A DNA stretch of 64,000 nt from Telmatactis stephensoni (lineage: Eukaryota > Cnidaria > Anthozoa > Actiniaria > Isophelliidae), in the NCBI GenBank assembly GCA_029948255.1, contig JALIZF010001844.1:433501-497500 (forward strand), in the 5' to 3' direction. This document shows, piece after piece, positions 32,961 to 46,700 of the stretch. The notes under the pieces were generated by a model. The model saw nothing but the letters and a program-made list of their open reading frames with translations, ran no database searches and was not told where the DNA came from. Each line of letters opens with the position of its first letter. The first letter of the stretch is position 1. The position numbers and the translations under genes are program-made.

Positions 32961-33085
32961 TAGAACCGATTTCGTATGACTGGGAAAACGGCACAGTCAC
33001 GACACGGTACAGTTACGGCAGGAATTTCAAATGTTTTTATAGATATTACGGCACTGACACGGTCACGGTACGGCACGGTATAAAG
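32961..33085. repeat. Foldback element, family A (copy 5, partial)
   Basis: GATTTCGTATGACTGGGAAAAC plus CACGG-rich interior and the conserved centre. The right arm is replaced by the start of a family G element. Confidence 0.65.
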
Positions 33086-33092
33086 GTTCCCA

Positions 33093-33250
33093 CCAAGAAA
33101 CCATAATACTAAGAGAGTGAAACTCAGTATTGATGTCTGTGCGATGTTCGTGGTGGCTAAGGTTATTTTTAGTAACTTCGCCATCGCGCGCGCAAGGCTC
33201 TCAAACAATAGGATTTGATTTTTGACGTGCGCGTGCACAGGACCTTTTGC
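33093..33250. repeat. Family G foldback, left half
   Basis: AGAAACCATAATACTAAGAGAG..CAGTATTGATGTCTGTG..GTAACTTCGCCATCGCGCGCG matches one arm of the full element at 58484-58776. Confidence 0.7.
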
Positions 33251-33461
33251 TTTCGGCATTTCAATCCAAGCCTTGCTTGGTGTGGTTTGTTCACTGATTA
33301 GTCATTCATTCGTTGATTCATCCTTTCATGCATTCATTCGTTCGTTCGCTCATAGAACAAGGTGAGGCTCGATAAGAAGAAGACAAAATGTACCTTTAAT
33401 TTTGAAGGCACTTTGTAAACCAGCCTCTGGCTGAAAGTCTACCTTCTTTAAATAAAGTTAT

Positions 33462-33475
33462 TATTATTATTATTA

Positions 33476-33549
<74 letters not shown>
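33462..33549. repeat. (ATT)n microsatellite, left
   Basis: About 29 ATT units with one early interruption. It lies next to the 3' side of the retroelement fragment (minus strand). Confidence 0.95.
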
Positions 33550-33644
33550 TTGTCTTTACACAAGCTGGTTTTATGCTGAATGATTACCCTAGAGAGCGGA
33601 TCATAACAAATGATCAGGGTCCAAAGGGCTCCCTCTTCGTGAGT

Positions 33645-34163
33645 TCATAATTGCAGAACTCTTCTCAAAATCCTTGCTGTTCCTAGGAGTGCTGTCTTCT
33701 GGAGAAAAGCTGTGTTGATTTGAATGTCTAATTTTTCCAACCATTTATCCAAGCTCTTAGTAACACACCCAAGAGCACCTATCACTACTGGAATTACCAT
33801 TACCTTTCTCATGTTCCATAATCGTCCAATCTCTATCTTAAGGTCCTGATACTTTTCTACTTTTTCTGTTTCCTTTTCACAAATTCTACTATCACCTGGG
33901 ATCGCAATGTCAACTATCTTACATATTCTTCCCTCTTTTTCAATAACAACAATATCTGGTCTTCGTGCTCCAATTACATTGTCACACTGTATATTCACAT
34001 CCCAAAGTATCTTAACAGCATCATTCTCCATAACACTCTCTGGTTCATGCTCATACCACTTTTGCTTTCTATCAAGGTTGTATTTCCCACAAAGTTTCCA
34101 ATGCACTATTTTCCCTACCTTATCATGCCTCCTTTTGTATTCTCTCTGTGCTAACTTTGCACA

Positions 34164-34166
<3 letters not shown>
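33645..34166 (-). pseudogene. LINE C-terminal restriction-like endonuclease fragment
   Basis: A 173-residue minus-strand frame typical of the end of a non-LTR retrotransposon protein: RREYKRRHD-like basic region, HWKLCGKYNL, KWYEHEPESV, then ARRPDIVVIEKEG, VDIAIPGDSRICEKE and EKYQDLKIEIGRLW. The spaced D...D and following K/E fit the PD-(D/E)XK endonuclease fold used by R2/R4-like LINEs. RT is absent: the fragment stops at the (ATT)n tract. The frame itself is intact to its TAG/TGA end. Confidence 0.65.

Positions 34167-34250
<84 letters not shown>
34167..34250. repeat. (ATT)n microsatellite, right
   Basis: About 27 perfect ATT units directly abutting the 5' truncation point of the retroelement fragment. 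Confidence 0.95.
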
Positions 34251-34555
34251 TCAAAAGAGATTAAATTATTGACAGGGTATATAAGGACTGATTGCTATTA
34301 AAGTTATAGGAACAAAGAAGACTTTTATAATCTCTCACGAAACACGTTTACCATACAAACCAGTCAAGTAAAAATCGGTAACAATAGAACAAAATTTGAA
34401 TAAATTAATAATGATGCAATTTAATATTTATATTAGAAAGGATTGCAAAAAATTAAAAATTCAGAAAATGCTAAAATCTAAGTATTAAGAAAACGAAAAA
34501 GAAAAAAGAGAGTAAAAAGGAAGGGAAAAAGGGGAAAAAAAGAAAAATATTCCGA

Positions 34556-34863
34556 CCTACACAGGGCTCGAACCTATAACCCTTACATCGGACCCCCCGG
34601 AAATGGGGAAAGAATAACTAGATAATTGAAAAAAATAGGAAAAAGCTAAAAATGAAATTTGGGACGATTCTCCCGAGACATTCATAGAAGCTGAGACATC
34701 GAATCGACTTACGTTACGGATGAAGATTTCGGCCCCATCCACGCTATCCCGGTGCTACATATTACAGTTGACTTAGCCCGAAGGCCAGGGAGGGAGACGA
34801 TATCCGGACCCTAATCCATACCTTTAGATATCACCTTAGACCGCTGCGCTACCTAGACACTTA
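34556..34863 (-). repeat. Possible tRNA-derived SINE
   Basis: On the minus strand, GGTAGCGCAGCGGTCTAAGG near 34850 matches a pol III A-box, and GGTTCGAGCCCTGTG near 34565 matches a B-box with T-arm, but they are about 290 bp apart. Either a composite SINE or two decayed tRNA-like units. Confidence 0.35.
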
Positions 34864-36250
34864 ATATTTTAAATGACTAATCGGGGTAGTCTATTCGGCT
34901 AAGTTTCATTGTGATGCTAATAGGACTGTTCCAAACCTTTAGGGAAATGGGAGAACCAATCAAAGTCCAGTATGAATGATTTTATAAATAAACAGAGAAA
35001 GAATAAATAAAAGAATAAATTTCCGTGAACATCTCTAAGTGCATAAAGGGTTCTTTGCAAAGTCAAGAAGTTACGCCAATGACTGTTTATGGATTTCAGA
35101 CGGTTTTCTTTCTTTTGCTGGATGATCATCAAAACTGATTTCCCATTTTATGAACAATCTTGAGGCACGTTTGAAGACTTAAAGCGTCAGTAAAGTTAAG
35201 TACTTTAAACAATTTTAAAATTGGATAATTCATACAAGCTTGTTATGCATGAGTTTGTTGTTTCTACGGGCGTGTAAGGAACCCATACAAATTCAGCTGA
35301 GACTTAAATGTACTTTCTTTATTAATTAAAGCCCTACGGGCTTGGTCCGCACTGTCGAGACCTCGGTCTGATATTTTTCCGTAATAACCGAGCTACCTGT
35401 CGTAGACCGAGCATGCAGGTGTGCAAAATTACCCAAGTGGCCTATGCAAGCAAGCTTTGTTACTCGAGCTTCCTCGTTTTGCCCAAGTGAACGCTATTAT
35501 AGCGTCTTCTTTTAAGTAATAACGCCATCGCGCGCAAGCAAGGCCGAACATAATCTTGAACAGTAGAATTTGATTTTTGACGTACACGCGGACGGGACCA
35601 TTCACTTTCGGCGTTTGATTTCTATCGTTAATTGAGATCCTTGCGCGCGCGATGGCGAAGTTACTAAAAATAGCCTTAGTCGCCGCGAACATCGTACAGA
35701 CATCAATACTGAGTTTCGCTCTCTTAATATTATGGTCTCTTGTTCCCACTCATACAAAAACCGCTCTAAGTTATTGCATATAAAAGTTAATTTTTCTTGA
35801 TGTCTTTGAGCTAAACGACACATATATGCATTTTACGTATTTTTATTCAAGTATTGCTACGCTGAAGGTACATGACTTGAGTTATATAAATTTATACCTT
35901 ATACATAAATTTACTTAATCTATTTCAATTAATTCAGTAATTTATTTACATCACTATTTATTAGCATCCATCTCTAATGTTTTTGTTAAAAGCACAAACA
36001 GCTAGTAATAAATCTTGCTGTTGCTTTCGTCGTTGTAGTTGTTGTATTGTTTTTATTATTGTACTTGTATGAAAGGAGTACCATCCGACCCAGGGGAGGG
36101 GGGCGATCTATTTTGTAGAGGGACCGTCGTACCATTTAGCAAGTAGTCAAAATCACGTGATTTCGTACCTTTCAGGGTACTCACGGATAGACTCTGGTAC
36201 ATTTGGCAGAATTGCTACCAAATTGAGATTTACGGTATGCTTTACTGGTA
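34864..36250. other. No gene recognised
   Basis: AT-rich sequence plus a family G-like foldback at about 35440-35748 (GCGCAAGCAAGG and CTTGCGCGCGCGATGGCG arms). Confidence 0.5.
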
Positions 36251-36266
36251 CCTTTTAGGAGTGAAT

Positions 36267-36580
36267 TACGCCTATTTTCAAAATTACGCGACCTTTGCAG
36301 ACGACACTTGAATGGCTTTTTCAGTAGTGTTTTGACTACCGTCAATTCACGTCAATCAAAGCTCCGACTATTCGTTCTCCCTGAAGCAAGCTTCAATTAA
36401 CATCAAAACTGAGTCGCGGAAAATACTAAATTTTCTGTCAACAAATTCAAGTTTGTTTTGTTTCTGAATTTAGAAAGCTAAAATTTTACAAATTCTAGTC
36501 GTTACAATTTGATTGACAGAAGCTTAAAATCCAGACAAGCCATCGCCACTAGGTTGCGTAATTTTGAAATTGGGTGTAAA
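36267..36580. repeat. Family D-like element (copy 3)
   Basis: TACGCCTATTTTCAAAATTACGCG to GCGTAATTTTGAAATTGGGTGTA. About 300 bp, closely similar in its whole length to 46868-47170. Confidence 0.8.
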
Positions 36581-36829
36581 AATAGCTTGAGACACGCGAA
36601 CTGTGGTAGTTTTATGGGTGAAAATTAAAATTCTTGATTAAACCTCGACCCGATACACTGCATCGAGGTTTTAGGAGGCGTGGACGAGTGGAACGGGACG
36701 AGTTGGGAACGAGAGAAAACTGAAGCAAGAGATCATTTTCTCTTGTTGGGAATAATACATAAGGAAGAGGAAATGTACATGAAAAATAGGTCCCTACTTT
36801 TCCTCTCTCGTTCCCTCCCCAATTGGGCT

Positions 36830-37380
36830 ATTTCATTTAATAGCCATAGCCCCCTGTTGAGGACATGGATTTTTGAAAGCCCCCAGCTGAAGAAATCCGT
36901 ATTTTCATGTGAATCCCTAAAGAATTTGCATCAGCCCTGAAGAATGAACAAAAATTAAGTCCACCCTTGAAGATTTTCATAATTTATGTACCCCTGAAGA
37001 TTTCCAAGCAAAAACAAGGGCCCCTCTGAAGATTTCCAAGCAAAAACAAGGGTCCCTATGAAGATTAGCGTTATTTTGGGGCTCAGGGATCACATGGACG
37101 TTATTTTTTGGTCTCAGGGATCAGATTTTTAGCCTTGGGATCGGGATCATTGTCTGTGGAATCTGGATCACCATTTTTCAGGGATCACTTTTTACCGGAT
37201 CAGTGATCAAAATTGTCCTTATTTTGGGGATCAAGGATCAGATTTTTAGCCCTGGGATCTGGATCACTGAAAAACTATATACCTCGTTACTACCCAACAA
37301 AAACTAGGGCCCCCTATGAAGATTTCCAAGCAAAAACAGGGGGAGCCCCTGAAGATTTCTAACATTATAATCTTCATCGG
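36830..37380. repeat. Diverged GAAGATTTCCAAG / GGGATCA repeats
   Basis: Two word families recur: CCCCTGAAGATTTCCAAGCA (about six diverged copies, flanking) and TCAGGGATCAGATTTTTAG (about six in the middle). Outer units mirror each other around the centre. No coding role seen. Confidence 0.6.
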
Positions 37381-37745
37381 AAAAGTGCCGGACTTCTAGC
37401 AGTCTACGTCCCAAAAACATGCTGGGAGTCCCTTTCTCCCATTCAGTTTTTTTTTTTCGATCAATTTCCAATTCCTGTGTTCACTTACGAGGTAAAAATT
37501 TCAGTATCTTATACCTATGATGACGTAAGACATATGGGTGCTAGTATGACGCACAGTATGACGTATGACGTAACACTGCTTCTGCCGAGCTGTTGTCGAG
37601 TCCTTCCGGTAGCAGCCCGATCACTGAAGCAACCAACTTTCAAGCAGAAGTCGAATCATTGGAGTTCCGTGTTGACTGATCATCTTGGTTTCTCCTTTGT
37701 TCTTTTAGATATGGAACCATCATTAATTAGCTTTCTCAAATAGAT

Positions 37746-40700
37746 ATGTTCTCAGCTAGTACCTCAAATTCGGCAGCGTTAAATCGTCGCTTATCCGCGC
37801 CAAAAGTTGACGAAGCCTTCAAAGCTCATGGGCAAAGTGGACATCGCTTCAACAGAAAGTCATTTACAAGACCAACATATTGTCATCATTGTACAGAGTT
37901 ACTCTGGGGGTTTACTAATCAGGGGTTTATTTGTGAAGGTGAGTTTATTGCTTCTTTGGAAGTTAATTACTCTTACAGTACGTATTGAGCTTGATTTGAT
38001 CTGAGTGACTATCTTGTAGTCCTATCTGATTGAGTTCATAATTCACATTATAAACTTAATTAAGCTTACTAGATATTAGCTATGAGTCTGTGAACATTCG
38101 AAACGAACGCAAACTTAGTAAGTTCAGACTATTTTATAAACTTTCCTAACTCATATTGAATATTTGGTAGGAAAAGCGTCTATCAGTTTCACAATATTAA
38201 TCTAATACGCTAACATGTTGTTGTTTTGTTTGGTTGTCAATTTGATTGAGAGACTTCCGAACAACATTCGCTTTGGAAAACGGTTGGTAAAGGGGAGGAA
38301 AGCAGTTTTTGGCCTCCATAATAAGACAACAGAACTATAGGCTGTAAAGTGTACAATATTTTGTATACAACACAATCCCCTCAAGGCTCACAGAACAAAA
38401 ATGTCAAATCCACCAAAACTTGGTGGATGCATGTTGTGGTTTGAAATTTAAATTTTTAGCGGATTGCTTTGCTTTCTTAATCCACTTTGTTTTAATTGAA
38501 ACCTCTTTTAACTACCCTAAATACATAATTTATTCGCCATAAAACCTTGATCCTAACCTTAAAGAAATCAACCTTCAAAAAAATTCTACACACCAGTGGC
38601 AAAAATTACACCACAACAGATGGATGCATCTCAGAGATATTAATATTAATGTCCTGTACTTTGGGAGAGGTGACATTTTGATCAGTTGAAAATGTAAAAA
38701 GGTATATATAGAAAACAACTAAAGAAAAATACAATGAAGGTCATGATATATATGTATAAAGATTATATAATAGCCTCAAGTTATGAAAGAAATCACGAAA
38801 ATGCTCATTTTCATGGATGGTTATACCCCCAACGAAAAAAAAAAAAAAAAGAAAGAAAGCAAAACTACAGTAAGATTCAGTGATATTTTGATTTATTTCA
38901 AACCATTATCAGGCAAGATGTAAATTACAAAGCAAACAGAAGTAACAGTTATTTGAATTAGTAAAAGCTCCCTCGAGGCTTTCACTTCCTTTGTTTTGTA
39001 AATACTTTATCTTCCAGAATTATGTCGTTGTAATATTGTACAAAGTTTTGTCACAAGTTTTTTGACAACACAAAATTAATATAGTGCTCATAATGTTTGA
39101 TGAATCATTACCATTAAATGACAAAATTACAGCTATTTTTAGCCTTCTCAAAATGCTGCAAATATGTGCTAATCACAGTGTGACACAAATATCCAATTTT
39201 GTACAAATTTCTCTACACTAGAAGTTATCAACATTTATTTTTTCCTATTTTGTTAGTTTTATAGTTTTGTAGGTCAAATTTGCCTCTTGCCAACCAAATG
39301 ACCTGCCTATCAAAATAAATTATTTGCAGCTTTGTATATGATAAATAGAATATTGATTGAATTTAGATAGAAATGAAGATATAAATAGAATGATATTTAT
39401 TATGAATATCTAACTTGTTTTTGCAGTATGCAATTTTGTCACTCATGAGCGCTGTCTTACTATGGTTATAACTCCATGTATTTCCATAGCTACAACTCTT
39501 ATTACAGTAAGTACCAATTAATAGAGTAGACTTTGTATGACTGTGAAAACGTTACTGCATGGTCACGGCATGGTTTTGTCAGGAATTTTGAACCCTCTTT
39601 ATAGACTGTCAATAAAGCACTAACATCGGATGGTTACGTCACAGTGCCATATGTTTCACTCGATATAAAATCTGCTCTATAATTCATGCTAGACTCATGT
39701 GAAAGGAGTCTCTCAAAAAATATTTGTCGTTTATTCTTTTTTATAAAACTGTTCTTCGTAGAACTGTCAATAAAAAAGGATGTGTGATAAAATTGATTTG
39801 ATTAAATTGATTTGAGGGGAAAATCAAAGGATTAATTATCAATGCCTGTAGTGTATTAGTGTTAGTACAAATTTTGTAATGAAACCCCCTTTCAGGGATA
39901 ATTGTTGCCATGTATTTTGCACTAAACTTTATCATGAGACAATTTAGTGCACAAAGCTCAAAATTGTGACCACTGGTAAAGTATTTTGGCATGCATACTC
40001 TTTGTCTTGCTATCCTTGTATAAGCACTTCTAAAGATACACCAAGAGAAAAGATATTAAGTGAATTCCCAATGATGGAATTATGGATGATTGCTCCATTA
40101 AAAATATGTCAATACATTATAGCTGGTCATACTCTTTGTGCTGTAACTATAAGAAATTGTAGCTGAATATTTCAGTTACCTAGCCTACAACTGGAACAAA
40201 ACATTTTGACAAGCCTCCTTGTGCCAGTTATGTAATGTACTGAATAATCCTGTATTTAATTATCTAATATTTAGAATAAATTGTTTTCCAGGATCCATTA
40301 GAGCACACATGGGGAGGGATATGTTTTTACAAGAGAAAATATTGTGGTGTGTGTCGGAAAAGATTAGAAGATTATCCTGCTTTAAGATGTCAAGGTACTC
40401 AACAATACTTGATAACTGCTAATTTTAAAAAATGGCTAAGTGAAACTGGGCCCTGTGGTCTGCTACTTGCAATTACAAGGGTGACTGTCCATAACCCATG
40501 CAAGACCCTTGTTTATATTCTTGTAGATTGTTGCCAATCCTTAGCTATATTCTAGCTCATTATTGCTTTGGTCTCAATCATTATACTGATTTTATCAGTG
40601 TGTCAGGTGGACTCCCACCTTTTCAGGGAGTTTTCATATAGGGATAACCTCATAACTTCCTTTCTAGATGCCTATTATTTATTTTGCTATTGTAACGTAC

Positions 40701-43700
40701 TCGCTTAAGCTTTTTATCATATTTGTAAACACAATTTTTAGTTGCATCTGGAATAAACCTCTATTGTATTGTATTGTATTGTGTTGGTTACCATGGTTAC
40801 TGCCTTGACAATGAATGGTTACCATGGTTACCACCTTGACCATGAATGGTCACCATGATTACTTCCTTGTTGACACCTTAACCATGAATGGTTACCATGG
40901 TTACTACCTTGTTGTCAAGGAATGAATGGTTGAATGGTTACCATGGTTACTACCTTGTTGTCCCTTGTGGTGACACCCAAGCCCATCCTTATCAAAACTA
41001 TCAATTTCATGCTAAAACAGTGTTAGCCAGTGTATAAGTCCACTTTCAAACCAACAGATATTTGCCTTTAGATTTTGAACAAATTTAGATAATTTTTTTA
41101 AGATTATTTGATTTTTTAATCCTAAAATATCCTTGTTTTCTTTGAAAAAAGTTTGTGAGTACTTTGTCCACGAAGCTTGTAAAGAATTCAGTAACAGTGA
41201 TTGCAAACGTTCAGCAACATTTATTCCAGATTTAGACAAAGTAAGTGTATTATATTATAATCGACTTAATATACTCACTGTGAATACCTTAACACAGTTG
41301 GTGGGTAGTTTTGTCCTGTACAGGTGTCATGTATCAAACCATTTGATATATAGTCAATTGAAGGAACATTGTTGAGTCTAAAAACATAAAACATAGAAGC
41401 TGAGACCGAAATGATGCATGGGATGTGAATAATTATATTCTGATTTATTCATTTGCACTGCAATTAACTGATAAAAATCGGAGCCAAACGGCCCACCAAC
41501 GCAGGTCCTGCATTTGCTTCCAGCAATCGAAATATGATTATTCACATCCGATGCACCATTTCGGTCTCAGCTTCTATGTTTTTAGACCTGACAACGTTTC
41601 TTCAATTGACTAAGTATATAATTTTGATCATTCTGCAACCATGTTATGCTTGGTGTAGCTGTAATTAGAATAGATATGACTGTGAAAATGGCACCGTGCG
41701 GTCACAACACGGTTACGGCAGGAATTTTGAATGTCCGTTTCACACTCATACGAAATCTGCTCTAGCCTTCATACAGCTGGCACCGCTAGAAGGGGGGTTG
41801 GGGAGAAGAGGAGAAAGAAGTGCATGTAAGTGAAAGAATATGCAGCTGCTGTAAACTTGTACTAACTGCAAGTAGATGATGTTCAACATGACAGTTTGAT
41901 ATGACTTATTGTTGCTCTTCATTTATGGACAATTTAGTTTTCAGTGAAGCATTCACATCACTGGAGAGAAGGCAACTTACCAGCAAGTGCAAAATGTGTT
42001 TTTTGTAAAAGAACATGTGGTACGACAGAGTGCTTAGCTAGTTACCGATGTAGCTGGTGTGCACAGACTGTAAGTAATTGCAGGACAAAGTATATTAAGT
42101 ACAGTGCGTATTTATTTGATGAATCACCCAATGAAAAGTGACATACATGTATAAATGGGCAAGCTCATGGACAAACAGCAATAACAGTTGCAGCAGCAGT
42201 AGCAGCAGTAGTAATAGTAGCTGTAGCTAGCATAGCAGTAGCAGCAGCAGTAGCAGCAGCTGCAGCAGTAGCAGCAGCCAGCAGCAGTAGCAGTAGCAGT
42301 AGCAGTAGCAGTAATAGTAGCAGTAGCTAGCATAGCAGTAGCAGCAGCAGTAGCAGCAGCAGTAGCAGTAGCAGTAGCAGTAGCAGTAGCAGTAGCAGTA
42401 GCAGTAGCAGTAGCAGTAGCAGTAGCAGTAGCAGTAGCAGTAGCAGTAGCAGTAGCAGTAGCAGTAGCAGTAGCAGTAGCAGTAGCAGTAGCAGTAGCAG
42501 TAGCAGTAGCAGTAGCAGTAGCAGTAGCAGTAGCAGTAGCAGTAGCAGTAGCAGTAGCAGTAGCAGTAGCAGTAGCAGTAGCAGTAGCAGTAGCAGTAGC
42601 AGTAGCAGTAGCAGTAGCAGTAGCAGTAGCAGTAGCAGTAGCAGTAGCAGTAGCAGTAGCAGTAGCAGTAGCAGTAGCAGTAGCAGTAGCAGTAGCAGTA
42701 GCAGTAGCAGTAGCAGTAGCAGTAGCAGTAGCAGTAGCAGTAGCAGTAGCAGTAGCAGTAGCAGTAGCAGTAGCAGTAGCAGTAGCAGTAGCAGTAGCAG
42801 TAGCAGTAGCAGTAGCAGTAGCAGTAGCAGTAGCAGCAGTAGCAGTAGCAGTAGCAGTAGCAGTAGCAGTAGCAGTAGCAGTAGCAGTAGCAAGTAGCAG
42901 TAGCAGTAGCAGTAGCAGTAGCAGTAGCAGTAGCAGTAGCTAGCATAGCAGTAGCAGCAGCAGTAGCAGTCGCAGTAGCAGTAGTAGCAGCAGCAGCAGT
43001 AGCAGTAGAAGTAGCAGCAGCAGCAGCAGCAGCAGTAGCAGTAGCAGTAGCAGTAGCAGTAGCAGTAGCAGTAGCAGTAGCAGTAGCAGTAGCAGTAGCA
43101 GCAGCAGTAGCAGTAGCAGTAGCAGTAGCAGTAGCAGTAGCAGTAGCAGTAGTAGTAGCAGTAGCAGTAGCAGTAGCAGTAGCAGTAGCAGTAGCAGTCA
43201 GTAGCAGTAAGCAGTCGTAGCAGTAGCCGCAGTCAGTAAGCAGCAGGCTAGCTCAGCGCGTCAGTCAGCCGCGGCAGCTAGCAGTAGCAGCGTAGCAGCA
43301 GCATGCAGAAGTAGCAGTAGCAGTTTGTAGTCGGGTGGTAGCAATAGCAGTAGAAACAATGCTGTGTAACAATGCTTCCTTTAACTTTAAAACTAATTAG
43401 AAGTTGTATGGTGTTTGCATGTCTCTTATAGGCACACAGTGGCTGTTTTGAATTGCTGCCCAAAGAGTGTCAGTTTGGTTACATCAAAAGGCTATCCCTA
43501 CCACCATATTGTGTGTCAATACCAAATATTAAACTGTGGGGGAACTGGAGAAAAGCAGTAATTTCTAAAAATAAAGGTATTATACCATGGTAATTGAATA
43601 TGAAGGGATAACTATGAAATTGGCTTAAGTGACTTTTTAAAACCATTTATAATTATTGGATATAGGAAAGTCCATCGATATCTTCTCAACCAATAGCAGA

Positions 43701-46700
43701 CCTCTTTAGCTGTGATGCGCCACTCTTGGGAGTTGATATTTTTTTCATATACACTTATTTCAAAGCCTTGTCGCAGTTCAGAGCAACAAGCATCAAGTCA
43801 AGACTGAAATGAATGCTGGTTTTGTTTGTAATGTCAAATCAGACTCATTTCTATTGAGCTAGTACAAAACGTGGGCATTTTCAAGTCCTTGTTAGTATAC
43901 CAAACTCAATTCCTTTGATAACAAGTCTGATTTGAATATATTATCAGACAATTATTAACTGCACAAAACCAGCATTCATTTAATTTGGGCTTGCCTTAAT
44001 GTTTGTTGCTTTGAACTGTGACAACATTTGTTGACATAAGTGTATCAATATTTTAACAAGTTCATTATAAAGTCAGGTAGTCTGAAATGGACAATTTGCA
44101 TATGAAGCTAAAAGAGGTCTATTGAGAATTAAACATGTAGTTTGAAAAGGTGTCACAGAAAAGTCACTTTGACTTAATTAGCAGGCATTTTTACTTTATC
44201 TGACTGTGTGGAATCTAATTTTCTAGAACTTCTTGTTTCAGAAAATATTGAAGAGGAAAACATTATTCTTGAAGTTAATGATAAAAAAGCATCAAACACA
44301 ACTAGTGAATCTACTGATGAAAAAGGTATCACATCTAAAAAGCTATAATTTATATTAAGCAATATTCCCCTTCACAGTTCTCTGCGCCATCTTGAAAGGT
44401 AGCCATGCCTTTGCATCGAAGCGAGACAAAAGGTGAGCTTGCAATGATAGAGACCTGTGAATAATTGTTCTAGGTGTTAAAAAAGGTCTCTATCATTGCA
44501 CGCTCACCGTTCGTCTCGCTTCGATGCAAAGGCACGGCTACCTTTCAAGATGGCGCAGGGAACTGTTAAGGGGAATATTATATTGTTTTATCAAACTCTA
44601 TTTAGTTACCATGCATTTACTGATGAGTTTGCTTTAATTTTAAGATGCCACCTGTCTTAATGTGTATGATGGAAATCTCAATGAACCACAAACATGTAAA
44701 AGCATAGTTGTACCAAGGAATGCCAGGGTTGGACACATTTTGGTAACTAAAGTTTACCACCGTGTGCATAATTACACGTCCAGCCAGACTAAAGTCTCAA
44801 TTGGGATTTGGTCAATAGGCTACCGGGAAGCCAGCAAAGTGTACAGACATTGTATAGAAAACTCCGCCTCTGTCTGGATTTTTGGTAGCCTATTGACCAA
44901 ATTCCCAATTGAGACTATAGTCTGGTGGGATGCGTAGTTTTGCACATGGTGGTAATTTATACAGTCATCTGAAATGCATATCTTGCCAACCACTTACTGA
45001 CACCTTTAGCTTACCAACCACTTACTGACACCTGCTTACCAAACACTTGCTGATACCTTACAGGTACCAACCACTTACTGATACCCTACCAACCACACCA
45101 ATCACTTTTTGACACCTTACCAACAAATTGTTGATACCTACTGACACCTTGTCAACCATTCATTGACACTTTACCATGCAGTTACTGACACTTTACCAAC
45201 CACTTTAAACTGACACCTGACCAACTATGTACTGACACAACTGCTCTAATAATTGTATTTGGACTGGATTTTCTATTGTACCAATTGATTTATTTTGTAA
45301 AAGGGGTTAGACTTGTTGCTTTCTATTGTTAGAATGAATCAATGAAGAAATTTTGCATTAATGATGAGCCTGAAAATTATTACTTGGTCAAAGCTATAAA
45401 TGGTGGTAAGATTGAATACAAAATACATGTAATATTAATTAATAGTTATTGTTGCTGTTGAAATATCAGTGATTCTGATTAGAATAAATGTTGTAGAGTA
45501 AATATTGTTTTATGGTGTCAAGAATAAAGTACAAACACTAAAACCATGCAATACTTTGCAATATTTAGCTGTAACTAAATAGCACTACAAGTAGTTAAAC
45601 AAAAGAAAACAGTCATTTACTTTATTAGAAATACATTTAGCAAAGTTTTGCACTATATAGTACAACTTACATTGCATGCTTTCAGTGTTTGTGCTCTATT
45701 GCTGTCCAGTAGCCATTTCCCAAGATACAGTCGAGTGAATCCTGTATTAGCCAAAGCCTCATTCTCATTACACTAGCTGTTTATATTATAATTATTCTGT
45801 TATCATGTAAATTATGTTGTTTAATTGTCAGTACATGATAGTATGCATTGAAACTAAGGCTTTGGCTAGTGTACACTAGGACTCATTCAACTGTATCTTG
45901 AGAAATGGCTATTTACACCAATGTGGAAAATAAGCTCAAGTCTATATTTGCTTGATTCTCTACTTTGTTGTCAAATGCCAAGCTACGTAATGGCCTTACC
46001 TTCCATATTTTTGTGGCCTTCTTTTCTATTTCAAATATTTTTACACTTTGCTAATTAAAAACTGTTTAAGACTAATATAACCTACTATTGTTTTTATTCA
46101 TTTGGCATTTGCACTTTTGTATGTGACAGAAATAGAAAGACCCCTAGATTGTGAAGAAATGCCAGTGCAATTCCCTGAAAATGAAGAAAGACCTTTAATA
46201 TTTCTTAGAATGAAGGTATGGCCCACTGTCATGATTGATATTAGATATGAAGTAGCGGGTGAGACATACAGATGTTAACGACAGGTTTTATTGTGATCTT
46301 AACATATTTTATCTCAGTGAGCAGTTAAAAGGCTTTGTCAGTTTTTCAGAAATAATGGAGAGAAGGGGAGATGGGATTTATGATAGAGGGTGGGAGGAAA
46401 AGAGAGAAATCTGAAAAGAAAAGTGTGGACCCTTGAATGAATGGAAGAATATTTGCTGACTGACTGACAGACTTGGATGGACAACTGTTAAGATAAATGA
46501 TTATTAATTCATGAATGGATGATTGAATGAATGAATGAATGAATGAGTGGATTTTCATAATTATCTGTGATTGTTTCAGAGTGGCGATAGGAAAAAAGGT
46601 TACATACGGATTTATTCTGGAATGCAGCTCAAGTAAGAGCATTAATTTAAAGAGGTCCCTGCAAAAACTGAGTCAGAGATGGCTGATCAAATTCTAAGTT

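Larger units (their letters stand above)
30340..33640. other. Gene-poor repeat region
   Basis: Contains three foldback elements (31085, 31354, 32034), a short TTTACAGG tandem (about 32825-32856), family A and family G copies, and AT-rich sequence. No gene supported. Confidence 0.5.

Noticed and set aside
36680..36940. Open frame of 86 residues
   Set aside because: Starts in unique sequence and runs into the GAAGATT repeats; no splice or family support.
42227..42946. Long minus-strand frames of Leu or Cys-Tyr
   Set aside because: They follow from the hexanucleotide array, with no splice context or complexity.
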